This document shows positions 1-8,674 of a DNA stretch of 64,000 nt, in pieces. This DNA is from Alkaliphilus sp. B6464 (GTDB taxonomy: Bacteria > Bacillota > Clostridia > Peptostreptococcales > Natronincolaceae): positions 806,001 through 870,000 of the forward strand of contig NZ_CP058557.1 of assembly GCF_018141165.1 (NCBI RefSeq), in the 5' to 3' direction. Each line of letters opens with the position of its first letter. The stretch's first letter is position 1. Position numbers and translations under genes: made by a program. The notes under the pieces were generated by a model. The model searched no databases, was not told the DNA's origin, and saw only the letters and a program-made list of their open reading frames with translations.

Positions 1-91
1 TTCTATATTTCGATAGGTTTTTGATTCCTAAATTTTTTGCCATTTCTTTCAAGTCCGATAATTTCATATGTTCAAACTCTGGACTACTCAA
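1..91 (-). CDS. rho: Transcription termination factor Rho, N-terminus (partial)
   Basis: Only the first 30 codons lie in the window; the gene runs off the left edge. The reading frame starts at a TTG preceded by GGAGGTG. It translates to a Rho-N-type segment (KLSDLKEMAKNLGIKNLSKY), the small helical domain at the N-terminus of bacterial Rho, the hexameric RNA helicase that terminates transcription. The neighbouring glpX genes and transaldolase support the call, because glpX-rho is a common order in Firmicutes. A promoter and a hairpin leader lie upstream. The next methionine, nine codons in, is a less likely start because it lacks a good ribosome site. Confidence 0.8.
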   Translation of the reverse strand, partial: MSSPEFEHMKLSDLKEMAKNLGIKNLSKYR

Positions 92-126
92 TGTTACACC
101 TCCAAAAATCTTCTAATCAAATTTTG

Positions 127-152
127 TCCGATAGAATTAAAATTCTATCGGA
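127..152 (-). promoter_or_regulatory. Perfect hairpin in the rho leader
   Basis: The arms TCCGATAGAATT and AATTCTATCGGA form a 12-bp perfect inverted repeat with an AA centre. It lies between the rho promoter and the TTG start. No T-run follows it on the minus strand, so it is not a simple terminator. rho is autoregulated by attenuation in other bacteria; a similar role here is inference. Confidence 0.6.
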
Positions 153-204
153 ACTGAAGTTTTTACTTATGGGATGGTAAATAGAGCACCCCACTATTAT
201 GCTG

Positions 205-233
205 ATTGTATCATTATTAATAACTAGAGTCAA
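205..233 (-). promoter_or_regulatory. SigA-type promoter of rho
   Basis: The minus strand reads TTGACT, a 17-bp spacer, then TACAAT, close to the vegetative consensus. It sits about 115 bp upstream of the rho start and separates rho from the histidine-type ABC operon ending at 260. The predicted leader is about 105 nt and contains the perfect hairpin. Confidence 0.75.
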
Positions 234-259
234 TAATTCTATTTTCAAAATAATGGATT

Positions 260-1006
260 TCAGCTATTAATATAGTTTATTACCCTCTCGTTATTAACAT
301 CTTGAAAATTATTTTCCTTTCTACCTTCTGCAATCAACTTACCACTTTCTATAAATAGCATTCTGTGAGAAACGCGTTTTGCAAATAACATATCGTGGGT
401 TATTATAAGGATTGCCATATTTTGTTTAGCCAAACCTTCTATAATACTAGCAATTCCCTCCCTCATTTCTGGATCTAGTGCAGACGTAGGCTCATCAAAA
501 CACATTACTGTGGGATCTAAGGCACAGGCCCTTGCAATTGCAACTCTCTGTTTTTGTCCACCTGATAACTGAAAAGGATAGGCATAGGCTTTTTCTTCTA
601 AGCCCAGCTTATTCAAAAGCATTTTTGCTTTTTCCTTAGCTGTTTTTTTATTCATCTTTAAAACATTGATAGGTGCCTCAATAATATTATCCATAACATT
701 TATATGGGGAAATAAGTTGAAGTTCTGGAATACATATCCTACTTTTTTCCTTATTGTTCTCATATCTTGCTTATTACAATAAACTATACTTCCTTCATTA
801 TCATCGCATAAAAAATATTCATCAATTTTAATTGTTCCGCCATCACACTTTTCAAGACCATTTATACATCTTAACAGGGTTGTTTTCCCTGCCCCAGAAG
901 GTCCTATTACAGTCACAATTTCTCCTCTATTTATTTGAAATGATATATTATCTAATATAATATTTCCATCGAAGCTTTTATATAAACCTTTAACTTTTAG
1001 AGTCAT
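260..1006 (-). CDS. Polar amino-acid ABC transporter ATPase (probable histidine uptake)
   Basis: This 248-residue protein is the ATP-hydrolysing subunit of a polar amino-acid importer of the GlnQ/HisP type. Walker A is GPSGAGKTT (residues 35-43), the Q-loop is FQNFNLFP, the signature LSGGQKQR begins at about 147, and Walker B is MCFDE at 168-172. A short insertion lies at about residues 62-80. It is the last gene of a three-gene operon, 11 bp after the permease. The substrate is inferred to be histidine from the T-box upstream of the operon, not from this protein. No terminator was found after its stop codon. Confidence 0.92.
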   Translation of the reverse strand: MTLKVKGLYKSFDGNIILDNISFQINRGEIVTVIGPSGAGKTTLLRCINGLEKCDGGTIKIDEYFLCDDNEGSIVYCNKQDMRTIRKKVGYVFQNFNLFPHINVMDNIIEAPINVLKMNKKTAKEKAKMLLNKLGLEEKAYAYPFQLSGGQKQRVAIARACALDPTVMCFDEPTSALDPEMREGIASIIEGLAKQNMAILIITHDMLFAKRVSHRMLFIESGKLIAEGRKENNFQDVNNERVINYINS

Positions 1007-1017
1007 CTATATCCCTC

Positions 1018-1659
1018 CTAGCAATAATAGTTATATCTTTTTTCCAATTGCTTAAACCCTTCCGTTAGCAACCAAATGAGGAGAAGATAAAATACCCCTA
1101 CAACCATTAGTGGAACAAGGGAAGCATCTCTATTAGATGCTATTTTGCCTGCCCTTAGAAGCTCCCCTAAACCAACAACATATACTAATGATGTATCCTT
1201 TACTAAGTTAATTACCTCGTTTCCTACAGAGGGAAGAACTCTTTTAACCATTTGTGGAAGTATTATTCTTGTTAGTGTCCTTATCTTACTTAAGCCTAGA
1301 ACGGTGGCTCCCTCATATTGACCAATATCGATTGACTCAATACCACCTCTGAAAATCTCCCCGAAATAAGCTCCATAATTCAATATAAAGGTTAATAATG
1401 CTGCTGTTGTTCTGTCTAAGGTTATTCCTATATAAGGAAATCCAAAGAATACAAATACAAGTTGAAGCATTAATGGTGTTCCCCTCATAATTAAAATATA
1501 AAGTTCTACTATTTTACTTATTATTTTAATTTTCGAAAGTCTTCCTAATGCCACCCAAAACCCTAAGGGTATAGAAAACAGTAGTGTTACTCCAAATATT
1601 TCTAAGGTAGTACTTAACCCAGATGTTAAAGACGGCAAAAGCGAATATATATATGGCAT
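1018..1659 (-). CDS. Polar amino-acid ABC transporter permease
   Basis: This 213-residue integral membrane protein has about five hydrophobic segments and the HisM/GlnP-type permease layout. The EAA-like coupling region is near residues 120-165, around GNEVINLVKDTSLVYVVG. It would form the channel with the ATPase downstream and receive the amino acid from the lipoprotein encoded 24 bp upstream. Only one permease gene is present, so the transporter is probably a homodimer in the membrane. The gene lies inside the T-box-controlled operon. Confidence 0.92.
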   Translation of the reverse strand: MPYIYSLLPSLTSGLSTTLEIFGVTLLFSIPLGFWVALGRLSKIKIISKIVELYILIMRGTPLMLQLVFVFFGFPYIGITLDRTTAALLTFILNYGAYFGEIFRGGIESIDIGQYEGATVLGLSKIRTLTRIILPQMVKRVLPSVGNEVINLVKDTSLVYVVGLGELLRAGKIASNRDASLVPLMVVGVFYLLLIWLLTEGFKQLEKRYNYYC

Positions 1660-1683
1660 TTTCTATACCTCCTACTAACTATA

Positions 1684-2535
1684 TTAATTTTCACTAAACC
1701 ACTTACTATATATTTCGTCATAGGAACCATCTGATCTCATTTCATCTATAATATCATCAAGTAATTTTAAGATATCTTTATTTGTATTTCTAATTCCTAT
1801 TCCATACTCTTCTTTACCAAAGTCCTCTGTTAAAATTCTGTACTTTTCATCTCCCTTTTGCTTAACATAATATCTTGCAAGTACTTCATCGGCTACAACA
1901 GCATCACTTCTTCCAGCCTCTAAATCCATAAAGGCTTCGTTGTTTGTATCGAATAATAGTGGCTCTCCACCTTCAAATTGTTCTACTAAATCGGATTCTC
2001 TCATTACAGCATCCATTGCACTAGATCCATTTTGAACAGCCACTTTTTTATTTTTTAAGTCTTCTTTATTTTCTATTTTTGAATCCGATAATGTAACAAT
2101 TATCTGCTTATTTTCAAGATAAGGTTTAGTAAAAATCACCTTTTCTTTTCTTTCTTCAGTAATTGAATATCCATTCCAAATTAAGTCAATATTACCTGTG
2201 TTAAGCTCCGTTTCTTTCATAGCCCATTCTATTGGTTGAAACCTTACTTCTATGTTTGCTCGTTTAAAAACTTCTTTAGCTAAATCAACGTCAAATCCAA
2301 CCAATTCTCCTGCATTATTTCTAAAGCCCATAGGCGCAAAGGTGTCGTCAATACCCATTATAATATAACCTCTATTATTAATTTGATCTAAATCTATACT
2401 AGAGCTAGCTTGGCTTTTGCCACATGCTGCAAGAGTTAATATTACAACTACCAATACAGTTATTAAACTATACCTCTTTCCGAAACCTTGCTTGCTTTTA
2501 TTTCCTCTTCCTACATTAACAATACTTTTTCTCAT
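1684..2535 (-). CDS. Amino-acid ABC transporter substrate-binding lipoprotein
   Basis: This 283-residue periplasmic-binding-protein-like (SBP family 3) protein has a basic N-region, a hydrophobic stretch and a lipobox LAAC with Cys at about 38. It is expected to be a membrane-anchored lipoprotein that captures the amino acid outside the cell. The body shows the family pattern, with IIMGIDDTFAPMGFRN near the start and DLIWNGYSITEERKEKV in the middle. It is the first gene of the operon. AAGGGGAG precedes the ATG, and the T-box terminator ends about 43 bp upstream. Histidine is the best substrate guess, from the T-box specifier. Confidence 0.93.
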   Translation of the reverse strand: MRKSIVNVGRGNKSKQGFGKRYSLITVLVVVILTLAACGKSQASSSIDLDQINNRGYIIMGIDDTFAPMGFRNNAGELVGFDVDLAKEVFKRANIEVRFQPIEWAMKETELNTGNIDLIWNGYSITEERKEKVIFTKPYLENKQIIVTLSDSKIENKEDLKNKKVAVQNGSSAMDAVMRESDLVEQFEGGEPLLFDTNNEAFMDLEAGRSDAVVADEVLARYYVKQKGDEKYRILTEDFGKEEYGIGIRNTNKDILKLLDDIIDEMRSDGSYDEIYSKWFSEN

Positions 2536-2573
2536 AGATTTCTCCCCTTTAATTTAATTTAATTTTACACAAT

Positions 2574-2888
2574 AAAAAAACTCCCGCCTCTAGCATAAAG
2601 CTAGAGGACGAGAGTTATACTCACGTGGTCCCACCTCTTTTTACTGATACTTCACAGTATCAATCTCTTCAAGTACGACAAGAAAATGCTTCTTGTTTAT
2701 ACTCTAGCACGATAACGGGTGCAGATTTTTCCGATGCAGTCTACTACCATAAGGGTTCGGTGCATAGCTCAGAGATGTGTTCAAAATATTTTCTAATGCC
2801 CCTCTCACCAAACGGGAACTCTCTGTAAAAGAATAGATATTTCTACTATTTCTCATCAACGCATTTTAGTTAAATCTATTGTGTATTG
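2574..2888 (-). ncRNA. T-box riboswitch, probably histidine-specific
   Basis: The leader of the ABC operon carries a full T-box. Stem I has the AGTA, GAGAG and GGTGAGAG elements. The T-box core reads AGAGGTGGGACCACG at about 2624-2638, followed by a strong terminator. In the specifier loop, GAA CAC A (minus, 2782-2776) gives CAC, a histidine codon. The TGGN discriminator-pairing motif reads TGGG, which fits C73 of tRNA-His. Uncharged tRNA would stabilise the antiterminator and turn on the transporter. Confidence 0.92.
2579..2616 (-). terminator. Intrinsic terminator of the T-box expression platform
   Basis: A stem of about 16 bp built on CCTCTAGC/GCTAGAGG with a TTTAT loop is followed by seven T residues on the minus strand. 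It competes with the T-box antiterminator, which uses the 5' arm of this stem. Confidence 0.9.
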
Positions 2889-2894
2889 TTAAAT

Positions 2895-2923
2895 ATATTA
2901 AACTATTGTAATATATTTGTCAA
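2895..2923 (-). promoter_or_regulatory. SigA-type promoter of the T-box/ABC operon
   Basis: Minus strand TTGACA, 17-bp spacer, TAATAT. The predicted start is just upstream of stem I of the T-box. Confidence 0.75.
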
Positions 2924-2948
2924 CATTTTTTCAAAATAAATTTCTCAA

Positions 2949-3917
2949 CTAATAAGCATACTTTGGCTTTTTATTTAATCTATGAATCGCTTCTACAAAA
3001 CGGATGGTACCAGTTTCCGCCCTCATAACAACAGAATGAGTTTTAGCAGTATTGTTACCAGTATAAACAACACCCTTTAATAATTCCCCATCTGAAATAC
3101 CTGTAGCCGCAAAATACACTTCATTGCCTTTTACTAAGTCTTCCATAGAATACACTTTTTCTATACTAGCTCCCATTTTAATACATCTTTGTCTTTCTTC
3201 ATCTGTATATGGAACAAGCTTTCCTTGAAACTCCCCGCCTAGACATTTTAATGCAGCGGCTGCAATTACCCCTTCAGGAGCACCGCCAATACCTAACATA
3301 ATATCCACACCAGTATGATCAAAACATGTTGCCATGGCAGCAGCTACATCACCATCTCTAAATAGTTTGATCCTTGCTCCTGCTTCACGACATTGTCTTA
3401 TTATATCTTCGTGTCTAGGTCTATCTAGCATAGTTACAGTTAAATCTGTAATGCTTTTATTTAATGATTCTGCAGTAATACGTAGATTCTCATGTATTGG
3501 TGCATCAATATGAATTTTACCAGCAGCCTTAGGTCCTACTGCAATTTTATCCATATACATATCAGGTGCATTTAATAAGCATCCTCTCGGAGCCATAGCT
3601 ACTACAGCAATCGCATTAGGAAGTCCCTTAGCTACAGAAGTAGTACCGTCTACAGGATCTACTGCAATATCTACCTTCGAAGCACCTTGTCCTCCTGCTC
3701 CAACAACTTCTCCTATATATAGCATAGGTGCTTCGTCCATTTCACCTTCTCCAATAACTACCACACCTTCTATACTCATTGTTTGAAACATTTTACGCAT
3801 TCCATCTACACCAGCTTGGTCTGCAGCGTTTTTATCTCCTCTACCCATATATTTAGCAGCACCAATTGATGCAGCCTCAGTTACTCTAACTAGGTTAAGC
3901 GCTAAATTTCTATCCAT
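2949..3917 (-). CDS. glpX: Class II fructose-1,6-bisphosphatase (copy 1)
   Basis: This 322-residue GlpX-family enzyme hydrolyses fructose-1,6-bisphosphate to fructose-6-phosphate in gluconeogenesis. Visible family motifs are VVIGEGEMDEAPML (residues 53-66), DPVDGTT (87-93), NAPDMYMDKIAVGP, RDGDVAAA and GIGGAPEGVIAAA. The usual metal-site motif is DPLEGT or DPIEGT; here the Glu at position 90 is Asp. It is one of two tandem copies, but has its own promoter and is separated from copy 2 by a terminator. The ATG at 3917 follows GGGGGTG. A related sedoheptulose-bisphosphatase activity is possible. Confidence 0.93.
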   Translation of the reverse strand: MDRNLALNLVRVTEAASIGAAKYMGRGDKNAADQAGVDGMRKMFQTMSIEGVVVIGEGEMDEAPMLYIGEVVGAGGQGASKVDIAVDPVDGTTSVAKGLPNAIAVVAMAPRGCLLNAPDMYMDKIAVGPKAAGKIHIDAPIHENLRITAESLNKSITDLTVTMLDRPRHEDIIRQCREAGARIKLFRDGDVAAAMATCFDHTGVDIMLGIGGAPEGVIAAAALKCLGGEFQGKLVPYTDEERQRCIKMGASIEKVYSMEDLVKGNEVYFAATGISDGELLKGVVYTGNNTAKTHSVVMRAETGTIRFVEAIHRLNKKPKYAY

Positions 3918-3950
3918 TACTACACCCCCAAATTATTGTTCTACTTTAAT

Positions 3951-3980
3951 ATTATACTAATGTTATATTATTTTAGTCAA
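3951..3980 (-). promoter_or_regulatory. SigA-type promoter of glpX copy 1
   Basis: Minus strand TTGACT, 18-bp spacer, perfect TATAAT, about 35 bp upstream of the ATG. Confidence 0.7.
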
Positions 3981-4041
3981 TCAATTGTGCTATATTAATT
4001 GTGAATAATATATACTATTTCCAATATATGCCTTACAATAA

Positions 4042-4070
4042 AATAGAGATAGTACATTACTATCTCTATT
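4042..4070 (-). terminator. Terminator of glpX copy 2
   Basis: A 13-bp perfect stem (AATAGAGATAGTA with its complement) has a 3-nt loop and is followed by TTTATTG on the minus strand. It lies 13 bp after the copy 2 stop and shows that the two glpX genes are separate transcription units. Confidence 0.75.
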
Positions 4071-4082
4071 ATTGGCATATTA

Positions 4083-5087
4083 TTATCTTATTTTTCTATG
4101 TTTATTCATTACTTCAACTAAAGTATCATTTTTATCTAAACGATGGTCTGCTTCTACAAAACGAATGGTTCCAGTTTGTCCCCTCATAACAACAGAATGA
4201 GTAGAAGCTCTGTTGTTTCCAGTATAAACAACACCACTTAAAAGATCTCCTTGGGTAATACCAGTCGCAGCAAAGAAACAATCTTCACTACTTACTAAAT
4301 CATCAAGATATAGTACCTTCTTAACATCTTCCTCAGAAAGTCCCATAGCTCTACATCTTTCATCCTCTTCTGGACTCATAGGATATAGTATGCCTTGCAT
4401 ATCCCCGCCTAAGCATTTAAGAGCTACGGCAGCAATAACCCCTTCTGGAGCACCGCCGATACCCATCATAATATCTATACCCGTCTCATCAAAACCAGTA
4501 GCAATTGCAGTAGCCACATCTCCATCGCTAAAAAGCTTAATTCTAGCACCAGCATCACGAATATCTTTAATAAGTTGATCGTGTCTTGGTCTATCTTGCA
4601 CTGTTACTGTTAAATCTTCTATATTTTTATTTAGAGCCTTTGCCACAGCTTCTAGGTTATCTTTAACAGATGCATTAATATCTATTACTCCCTTTGCTTT
4701 AGGGCCTACAGCAATCTTTTTCATATAAGTATCTGGTGCGTGCAGTAAACACCCCTTTGGTGCCATGGCCAATACTGCAATAGCATTAGGAAGTCCTTTT
4801 GCAATTAGAGTTGTTCCTTCTAATGGATCTACTGCAATATCTACTTCCATATCTCCATCCTTACAACATCCTACCTCTTCACCTATATATAGCATTGGAG
4901 CTTCATCAAGCTCACCTTCACCTATTACAACTGTTCCTTTTATAGAAAGACTTGAAAATGCTCTTCTCATACCATCTACTGCCGCTTGATCCGCCGCTTC
5001 CTTATCTCCCATACCCATATAACCAGCAGAAGCCAAAGCAGCTGTCTCTGTTACACGGACTAATTCTAGGGCCAAATTTCTATCCAT
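4083..5087 (-). CDS. glpX: Class II fructose-1,6-bisphosphatase (copy 2)
   Basis: This 334-residue GlpX paralogue of the adjacent gene keeps the canonical metal motif DPLEGTT (residues 87-93, Glu90) as well as VVIGEGELDEAPML, SDGDVATA and GIGGAPEGVIAAV. It is about 12 residues longer at the C-terminus than copy 1 and was probably produced by an old tandem duplication, since the copies differ throughout. The start ATG follows GGAGGAAT. It has its own promoter and terminator. Having the canonical residue, it is the more likely housekeeping fructose-bisphosphatase (inference). Confidence 0.93.
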   Translation of the reverse strand: MDRNLALELVRVTETAALASAGYMGMGDKEAADQAAVDGMRRAFSSLSIKGTVVIGEGELDEAPMLYIGEEVGCCKDGDMEVDIAVDPLEGTTLIAKGLPNAIAVLAMAPKGCLLHAPDTYMKKIAVGPKAKGVIDINASVKDNLEAVAKALNKNIEDLTVTVQDRPRHDQLIKDIRDAGARIKLFSDGDVATAIATGFDETGIDIMMGIGGAPEGVIAAVALKCLGGDMQGILYPMSPEEDERCRAMGLSEEDVKKVLYLDDLVSSEDCFFAATGITQGDLLSGVVYTGNNRASTHSVVMRGQTGTIRFVEADHRLDKNDTLVEVMNKHRKIR

Positions 5088-5119
5088 TATCTATTCCTCC
5101 TCATCCTAATTACAATAAA

Positions 5120-5148
5120 AGTATATAGAATGGGTTTAAGTATGTCAA
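5120..5148 (-). promoter_or_regulatory. SigA-type promoter of glpX copy 2
   Basis: Minus strand TTGACA, 17-bp spacer, TATACT, about 33 bp upstream of the ATG. Confidence 0.75.
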
Positions 5149-5223
5149 TTAGGTTACCAAATTCCATAATGTGCTATCCTATTATAAAATAAGGAAATAT
5201 ATCTATCTTCCCTTTCCCCCAAA

Positions 5224-6003
5224 TTACTTTGTTAATATATCTTCTAAATGCTCCATATATATGTTTTGTATACCTTCTACTTCTCCTAGGCCTTTTAATA
5301 CTACATTTGTTTCTATCCCCTCTGATACAAGCCTACTTCTCCAAGAATCTTCTTCCTCCGATGCCATATCATTTATGGCATGATCCCCTGCTACTAGCAT
5401 AAATGGCATTAAATCAACTTTTTTAATATTATTTTCCTTTAAATGAGGAACTATATCATCTATAGTTTTATTGCCTTCTACTGTACCAATGTATATATTT
5501 TTATACCATCTCTCATTAAATGTTTCTTCTAGTTTAATATAAGCATTGTCCGCAGAATGTTCTGTACCATGTCCCATAAATACTATTGCCTTATCTTTAT
5601 TGTTTCCATCTAAGTCTAGTGCTTCTACAACCTTAATATAGTCTGAATCTGCATAAAGTAAGGGCCTACCTATTTTTATGTTAAAATCACTATTTTCACT
5701 ATTAAACTTTTCAACTTGCTTTAATAATTTTTCATACTCATAGCCAGGAATTATATGAAGGGGCTGAATAAATATATTATATATTTTCTCTTCCTTAATC
5801 CTATATAAGGCTTCCATTGGATTATCTACAAAATAGTTATCCCTTTTCTTTAATTTATTTATTACCATCTGAGAAGTAAATGCCCTAACTACTAAAAAAT
5901 CTTCATATTTTTCCTTTATTCTGTTTTCAATGCTTTCTATACATAATTTTCTAGTTAGCTCATAGGTAGTACCAAAGCTGACAACAATAATAGCCTTTTT
6001 CAT
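5224..6003 (-). CDS. cbiK: Anaerobic sirohydrochlorin cobaltochelatase CbiK
   Basis: This 259-residue class II chelatase inserts Co2+ into sirohydrochlorin in the oxygen-independent cobalamin pathway. The N-terminal VVSFGTTYE, the first metal-binding histidine in FMGHGTEH (H145) and the second in LVAGDHA (H208) match the positions known for CbiK. No signal peptide is present, so it is probably cytoplasmic. It lies 76 bp downstream of cbiO and ends the riboswitch-led cobalt operon, linking cobalt uptake to the first cobalt-using step. A haem-type chelatase is less likely given the cobalt context. Confidence 0.92.
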   Translation of the reverse strand: MKKAIIVVSFGTTYELTRKLCIESIENRIKEKYEDFLVVRAFTSQMVINKLKKRDNYFVDNPMEALYRIKEEKIYNIFIQPLHIIPGYEYEKLLKQVEKFNSENSDFNIKIGRPLLYADSDYIKVVEALDLDGNNKDKAIVFMGHGTEHSADNAYIKLEETFNERWYKNIYIGTVEGNKTIDDIVPHLKENNIKKVDLMPFMLVAGDHAINDMASEEEDSWRSRLVSEGIETNVVLKGLGEVEGIQNIYMEHLEDILTK

Positions 6004-6079
6004 AGTATCTCCTTTCCTTCTGTGTACATTAGAATTTAACTTTTATCTTATACCTACCAGTTCTAATACTCTTCTTAAT

Positions 6080-6883
6080 TTACATATGTTTTTGAATACC
6101 ATAATCAAATAATTGCTCTTCCGTTTTAAACAATGGTGTGCCTAAAATTTTATGGATCTTTACTAGCCAAGGTTTTTCGAGGAGGGCTCTTTCTAGTAAA
6201 TCCTCCTTCAAAAATACTTCTTCCACTAGTCCTTCTCCTAATATTTCTCCTCTTCCTAAAACATAAATATAATCGCACACATCATATATTAGGTCCATAT
6301 CATGGCTTGATACTACAATATATTTTTCAGTAGCTACTTCTTTAATTATATTTTTTATTTCCTTAGTCATATAGGGATCTAATCCACTAGTTGGTTCATC
6401 CAACAATATTACTTGAGAATCCATTACTAATACACCTGCCATAGCAACTCTTTTTTTCTGGCCATAGCTTAAAAAATGAACTGGTTTATCTTTAAACTCA
6501 TAGGCATTTACTTTTTTAAGAGCAGCCTCAACCCTCACCTTAATCTTATCCTCAGAAATATTTAAATTTCTAAGGGGAAAGGCTACGTCATCATATACAT
6601 TGGAGTAAAACAATTGCTTTTCTGGGTCTTGGAATACAATATTAATCTTCTTTCTATATTCCCTTAGGTATTTCTTGTTGTAGTTTATTTTGGACCCATT
6701 ATACTTTACACAACCCTTATTAGGCTTTAAAATACCTATCATATTTAGAAACAGCGTAGACTTCCCAGAGCCATTAGCTCCAATAACTCCTATAGTTTTT
6801 CCCTTGTTTAAATCTATGTTTATATTATCTAATGCCTTAGTGCCATCTTCATATTTAAATTCTAGAGACTCTACCTTAATCAT
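6080..6883 (-). CDS. cbiO: Cobalt ECF transporter ATPase CbiO
   Basis: This 267-residue ATPase of an energy-coupling-factor transporter has Walker A GANGSGKST (residues 35-43), Q-loop VFQDPEKQLF, signature LSYGQKKR and Walker B VILLDEPTSGLD. It powers cobalt uptake with CbiQ as the coupling membrane protein. The ATG directly follows the cbiQ stop codon, so the two genes are probably translationally coupled. Only one ATPase gene is present, so a homodimer is expected. The upstream B12 riboswitch makes cobalt a firmer substrate call than nickel. Confidence 0.93.
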   Translation of the reverse strand: MIKVESLEFKYEDGTKALDNINIDLNKGKTIGVIGANGSGKSTLFLNMIGILKPNKGCVKYNGSKINYNKKYLREYRKKINIVFQDPEKQLFYSNVYDDVAFPLRNLNISEDKIKVRVEAALKKVNAYEFKDKPVHFLSYGQKKRVAMAGVLVMDSQVILLDEPTSGLDPYMTKEIKNIIKEVATEKYIVVSSHDMDLIYDVCDYIYVLGRGEILGEGLVEEVFLKEDLLERALLEKPWLVKIHKILGTPLFKTEEQLFDYGIQKHM

Positions 6884-7567
6884 CTAATCACCTATTTTAA
6901 ATTCTCCATCGTATAGTTTACTATCCAAGGCGATAACCATGCTCTCATACTTAGTTAAAACCCTTACAAATAAATGCTTAATAAGTAATGAAACAGATCT
7001 ATAGCTATTTTTAAAACCTGTATATCCGAACTTCATCTCTTGAATAGTATAAATTTCATTTGCTTCTTTTAGAAAAATAAAAATAAATCTATATATCAAT
7101 ACTAGTAGCTCTATTAACAAGTTTGGAATTTTAATTTTTTTAAGTACCTTAATAATATTGTTTAAAGGTGTGGTTAATCCTAAAAAAAATGTTGAAGATA
7201 TGGCCGCCAATACCCTCATAATAATATGCAGCACATCTATTAAAGATTGATATGTAATCCCTATATACTTATTCCAAATCTTAATGCTCCAAATAAATAT
7301 ATCTACATTAGATATACCTATTAATATAGTAATAATACTTACAGCTAAAAACCCAAAAGGTATAATTAATATTTTAAAATATTTATTAAATGGGATATTT
7401 GCTACAAAGGTAGTTAAAAATGCCATAATAAAAAATATAGATATGTTTATATACAAATTATTTATTAACACTGCAATATTCAAGGCCCCTATAGCAAAGA
7501 TAAACTTCGCCATAGGGTTAAAATTTGTTAACTTGTTTGTATGTGCATACTTATCTATTAAGAGCAA
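6884..7567 (-). CDS. cbiQ: Cobalt ECF transporter transmembrane protein CbiQ
   Basis: This 227-residue membrane protein has about five hydrophobic segments and matches the CbiQ/EcfT family, which links the ATPase dimer to the substrate-binding CbiM-CbiN unit. It begins with TTG after GAAGGAGAAG. The first 17 bp overlap the 3' end of cbiN, and its stop touches the cbiO start. A charged cytoplasmic stretch around residues 170-200 (KEANEIYTIQEMKFGYTGFK) is where coupling helices sit in the family. Confidence 0.88.
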   Translation of the reverse strand: MLLIDKYAHTNKLTNFNPMAKFIFAIGALNIAVLINNLYINISIFFIMAFLTTFVANIPFNKYFKILIIPFGFLAVSIITILIGISNVDIFIWSIKIWNKYIGITYQSLIDVLHIIMRVLAAISSTFFLGLTTPLNNIIKVLKKIKIPNLLIELLVLIYRFIFIFLKEANEIYTIQEMKFGYTGFKNSYRSVSLLIKHLFVRVLTKYESMVIALDSKLYDGEFKIGD

Positions 7568-7844
7568 GTTTTTTCTTCTCCTTCATGGAGCCTAAAATAT
7601 AGCCTATTGCTCCTGCTCCAATTGCTACCTGAACAGAGAATAACAAGCTTTCAACTTCTCCACTCGGCGGCTCCCATATACTTTCAAACCAAGGCTCATA
7701 GTCTGGGGCAATAACTTGAATTAACTCTTCACCCTCACCGTCTGCCCCTTCAAAATCAGCACTGCTATTAATAATTAGTGGCGCTACTATAACAACAATA
7801 GCCAATAAAAAAAGCAATAAATTCTTTTTACTTAACTGTTTCAA
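7551..7844 (-). CDS. cbiN: Cobalt transport accessory protein CbiN
   Basis: This 97-residue protein has one membrane segment near each end and an acidic extracytoplasmic loop ([14 protein letters not shown], then [19 protein letters not shown]), the standard CbiN layout. CbiN works with CbiM to load cobalt. The start is TTG, overlapping the last 17 bp of cbiM, and the 3' end overlaps cbiQ by 17 bp. This points to strict translational coupling. Confidence 0.92.
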   Translation of the reverse strand: MKQLSKKNLLLFLLAIVVIVAPLIINSSADFEGADGEGEELIQVIAPDYEPWFESIWEPPSGEVESLLFSVQVAIGAGAIGYILGSMKEKKKLALNR

Positions 7845-8559
7845 GGCTAACGACTCCTTCCTTGTTGTATTCTGCTAATAAATTATAAATAATGCTTGTA
7901 AGTAATCCTTCCACTATAGCCAATGGAATTTGTGTAACTGCAAATACTGTTAAAAATTTCCCTAGAGAACCAACAAAGCCTGAAATAGGGTCAGGAAATG
8001 CCAATGCTAGTTGGAAGGCTGTAACAACATAAGTAATTAAGTTACCAATACAAGCAGCTAAAAATACAGTAAAGGTCATATTTACATTTCTTTTCTTAAG
8101 TATCCTATAAATAAAGTAGGATACAAAAGGCCCTGCAACTGCCATGGAAAATCCATTAGCTCCTAATGTAGTTAATCCACCATGGGCAAGTAGTAATGCC
8201 TGGAACAGTAAAACAATTATTCCTATAACAGTCATAGTGGTGGGTCCAAATAATATTGCTCCCAATCCTACTCCAGTAGGATGAGACGAACTCCCTGTTA
8301 CCGATGGTATTTTTAGTGCAGATAAAACAAACACAAAACCTCCTGCCAAACCTAATAGTACCTTTTTATTGGTGTCCTCCTTTAGAATGGTACTTACTTT
8401 TTTTATTCCAATAATAAAAAATGGAATAGTAATAGCTGACCATAAAATCGCCCACTTAGCAGGCAAAAAGCCTTCCATAATGTGCATTGCATGTACCACT
8501 TCTGGCGTTATTACTAGAAGCAATGCGATGGATAAAAGTACTGTTTTTTTGTTTTTCAT
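7828..8559 (-). CDS. cbiM: Cobalt ECF transporter substrate-binding membrane protein CbiM
   Basis: This 243-residue protein has a cleavable signal ending near VHA, followed by MHIMEGFLP. In CbiM/NikM proteins the processed N-terminus begins Met-His, and that histidine binds the metal. Several membrane segments follow, with the conserved [19 protein letters not shown]. The ATG at 8559 has GAGAGGTGA before it; a GTG five codons upstream is inside that ribosome site and was not used. It is the first gene of the operon after the cobalamin riboswitch. Confidence 0.93.
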   Translation of the reverse strand: MKNKKTVLLSIALLLVITPEVVHAMHIMEGFLPAKWAILWSAITIPFFIIGIKKVSTILKEDTNKKVLLGLAGGFVFVLSALKIPSVTGSSSHPTGVGLGAILFGPTTMTVIGIIVLLFQALLLAHGGLTTLGANGFSMAVAGPFVSYFIYRILKKRNVNMTFTVFLAACIGNLITYVVTAFQLALAFPDPISGFVGSLGKFLTVFAVTQIPLAIVEGLLTSIIYNLLAEYNKEGVVSLETVK

Positions 8560-8674
8560 AAAATCACCTCTCACTTTTATTTAAAGGCATTTGGTATTAT
8601 GCCTTCAGTGCTTATTAGTTTCTAACCTAATAAAATCAGTAAGAGGGAAACATAGAAAATATGTTGGAGAAACA

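Noticed and set aside
2625-2828. Plus-strand reading frame of 67 codons
   Set aside because: It lies entirely inside the T-box on the opposite strand and has no ribosome site.
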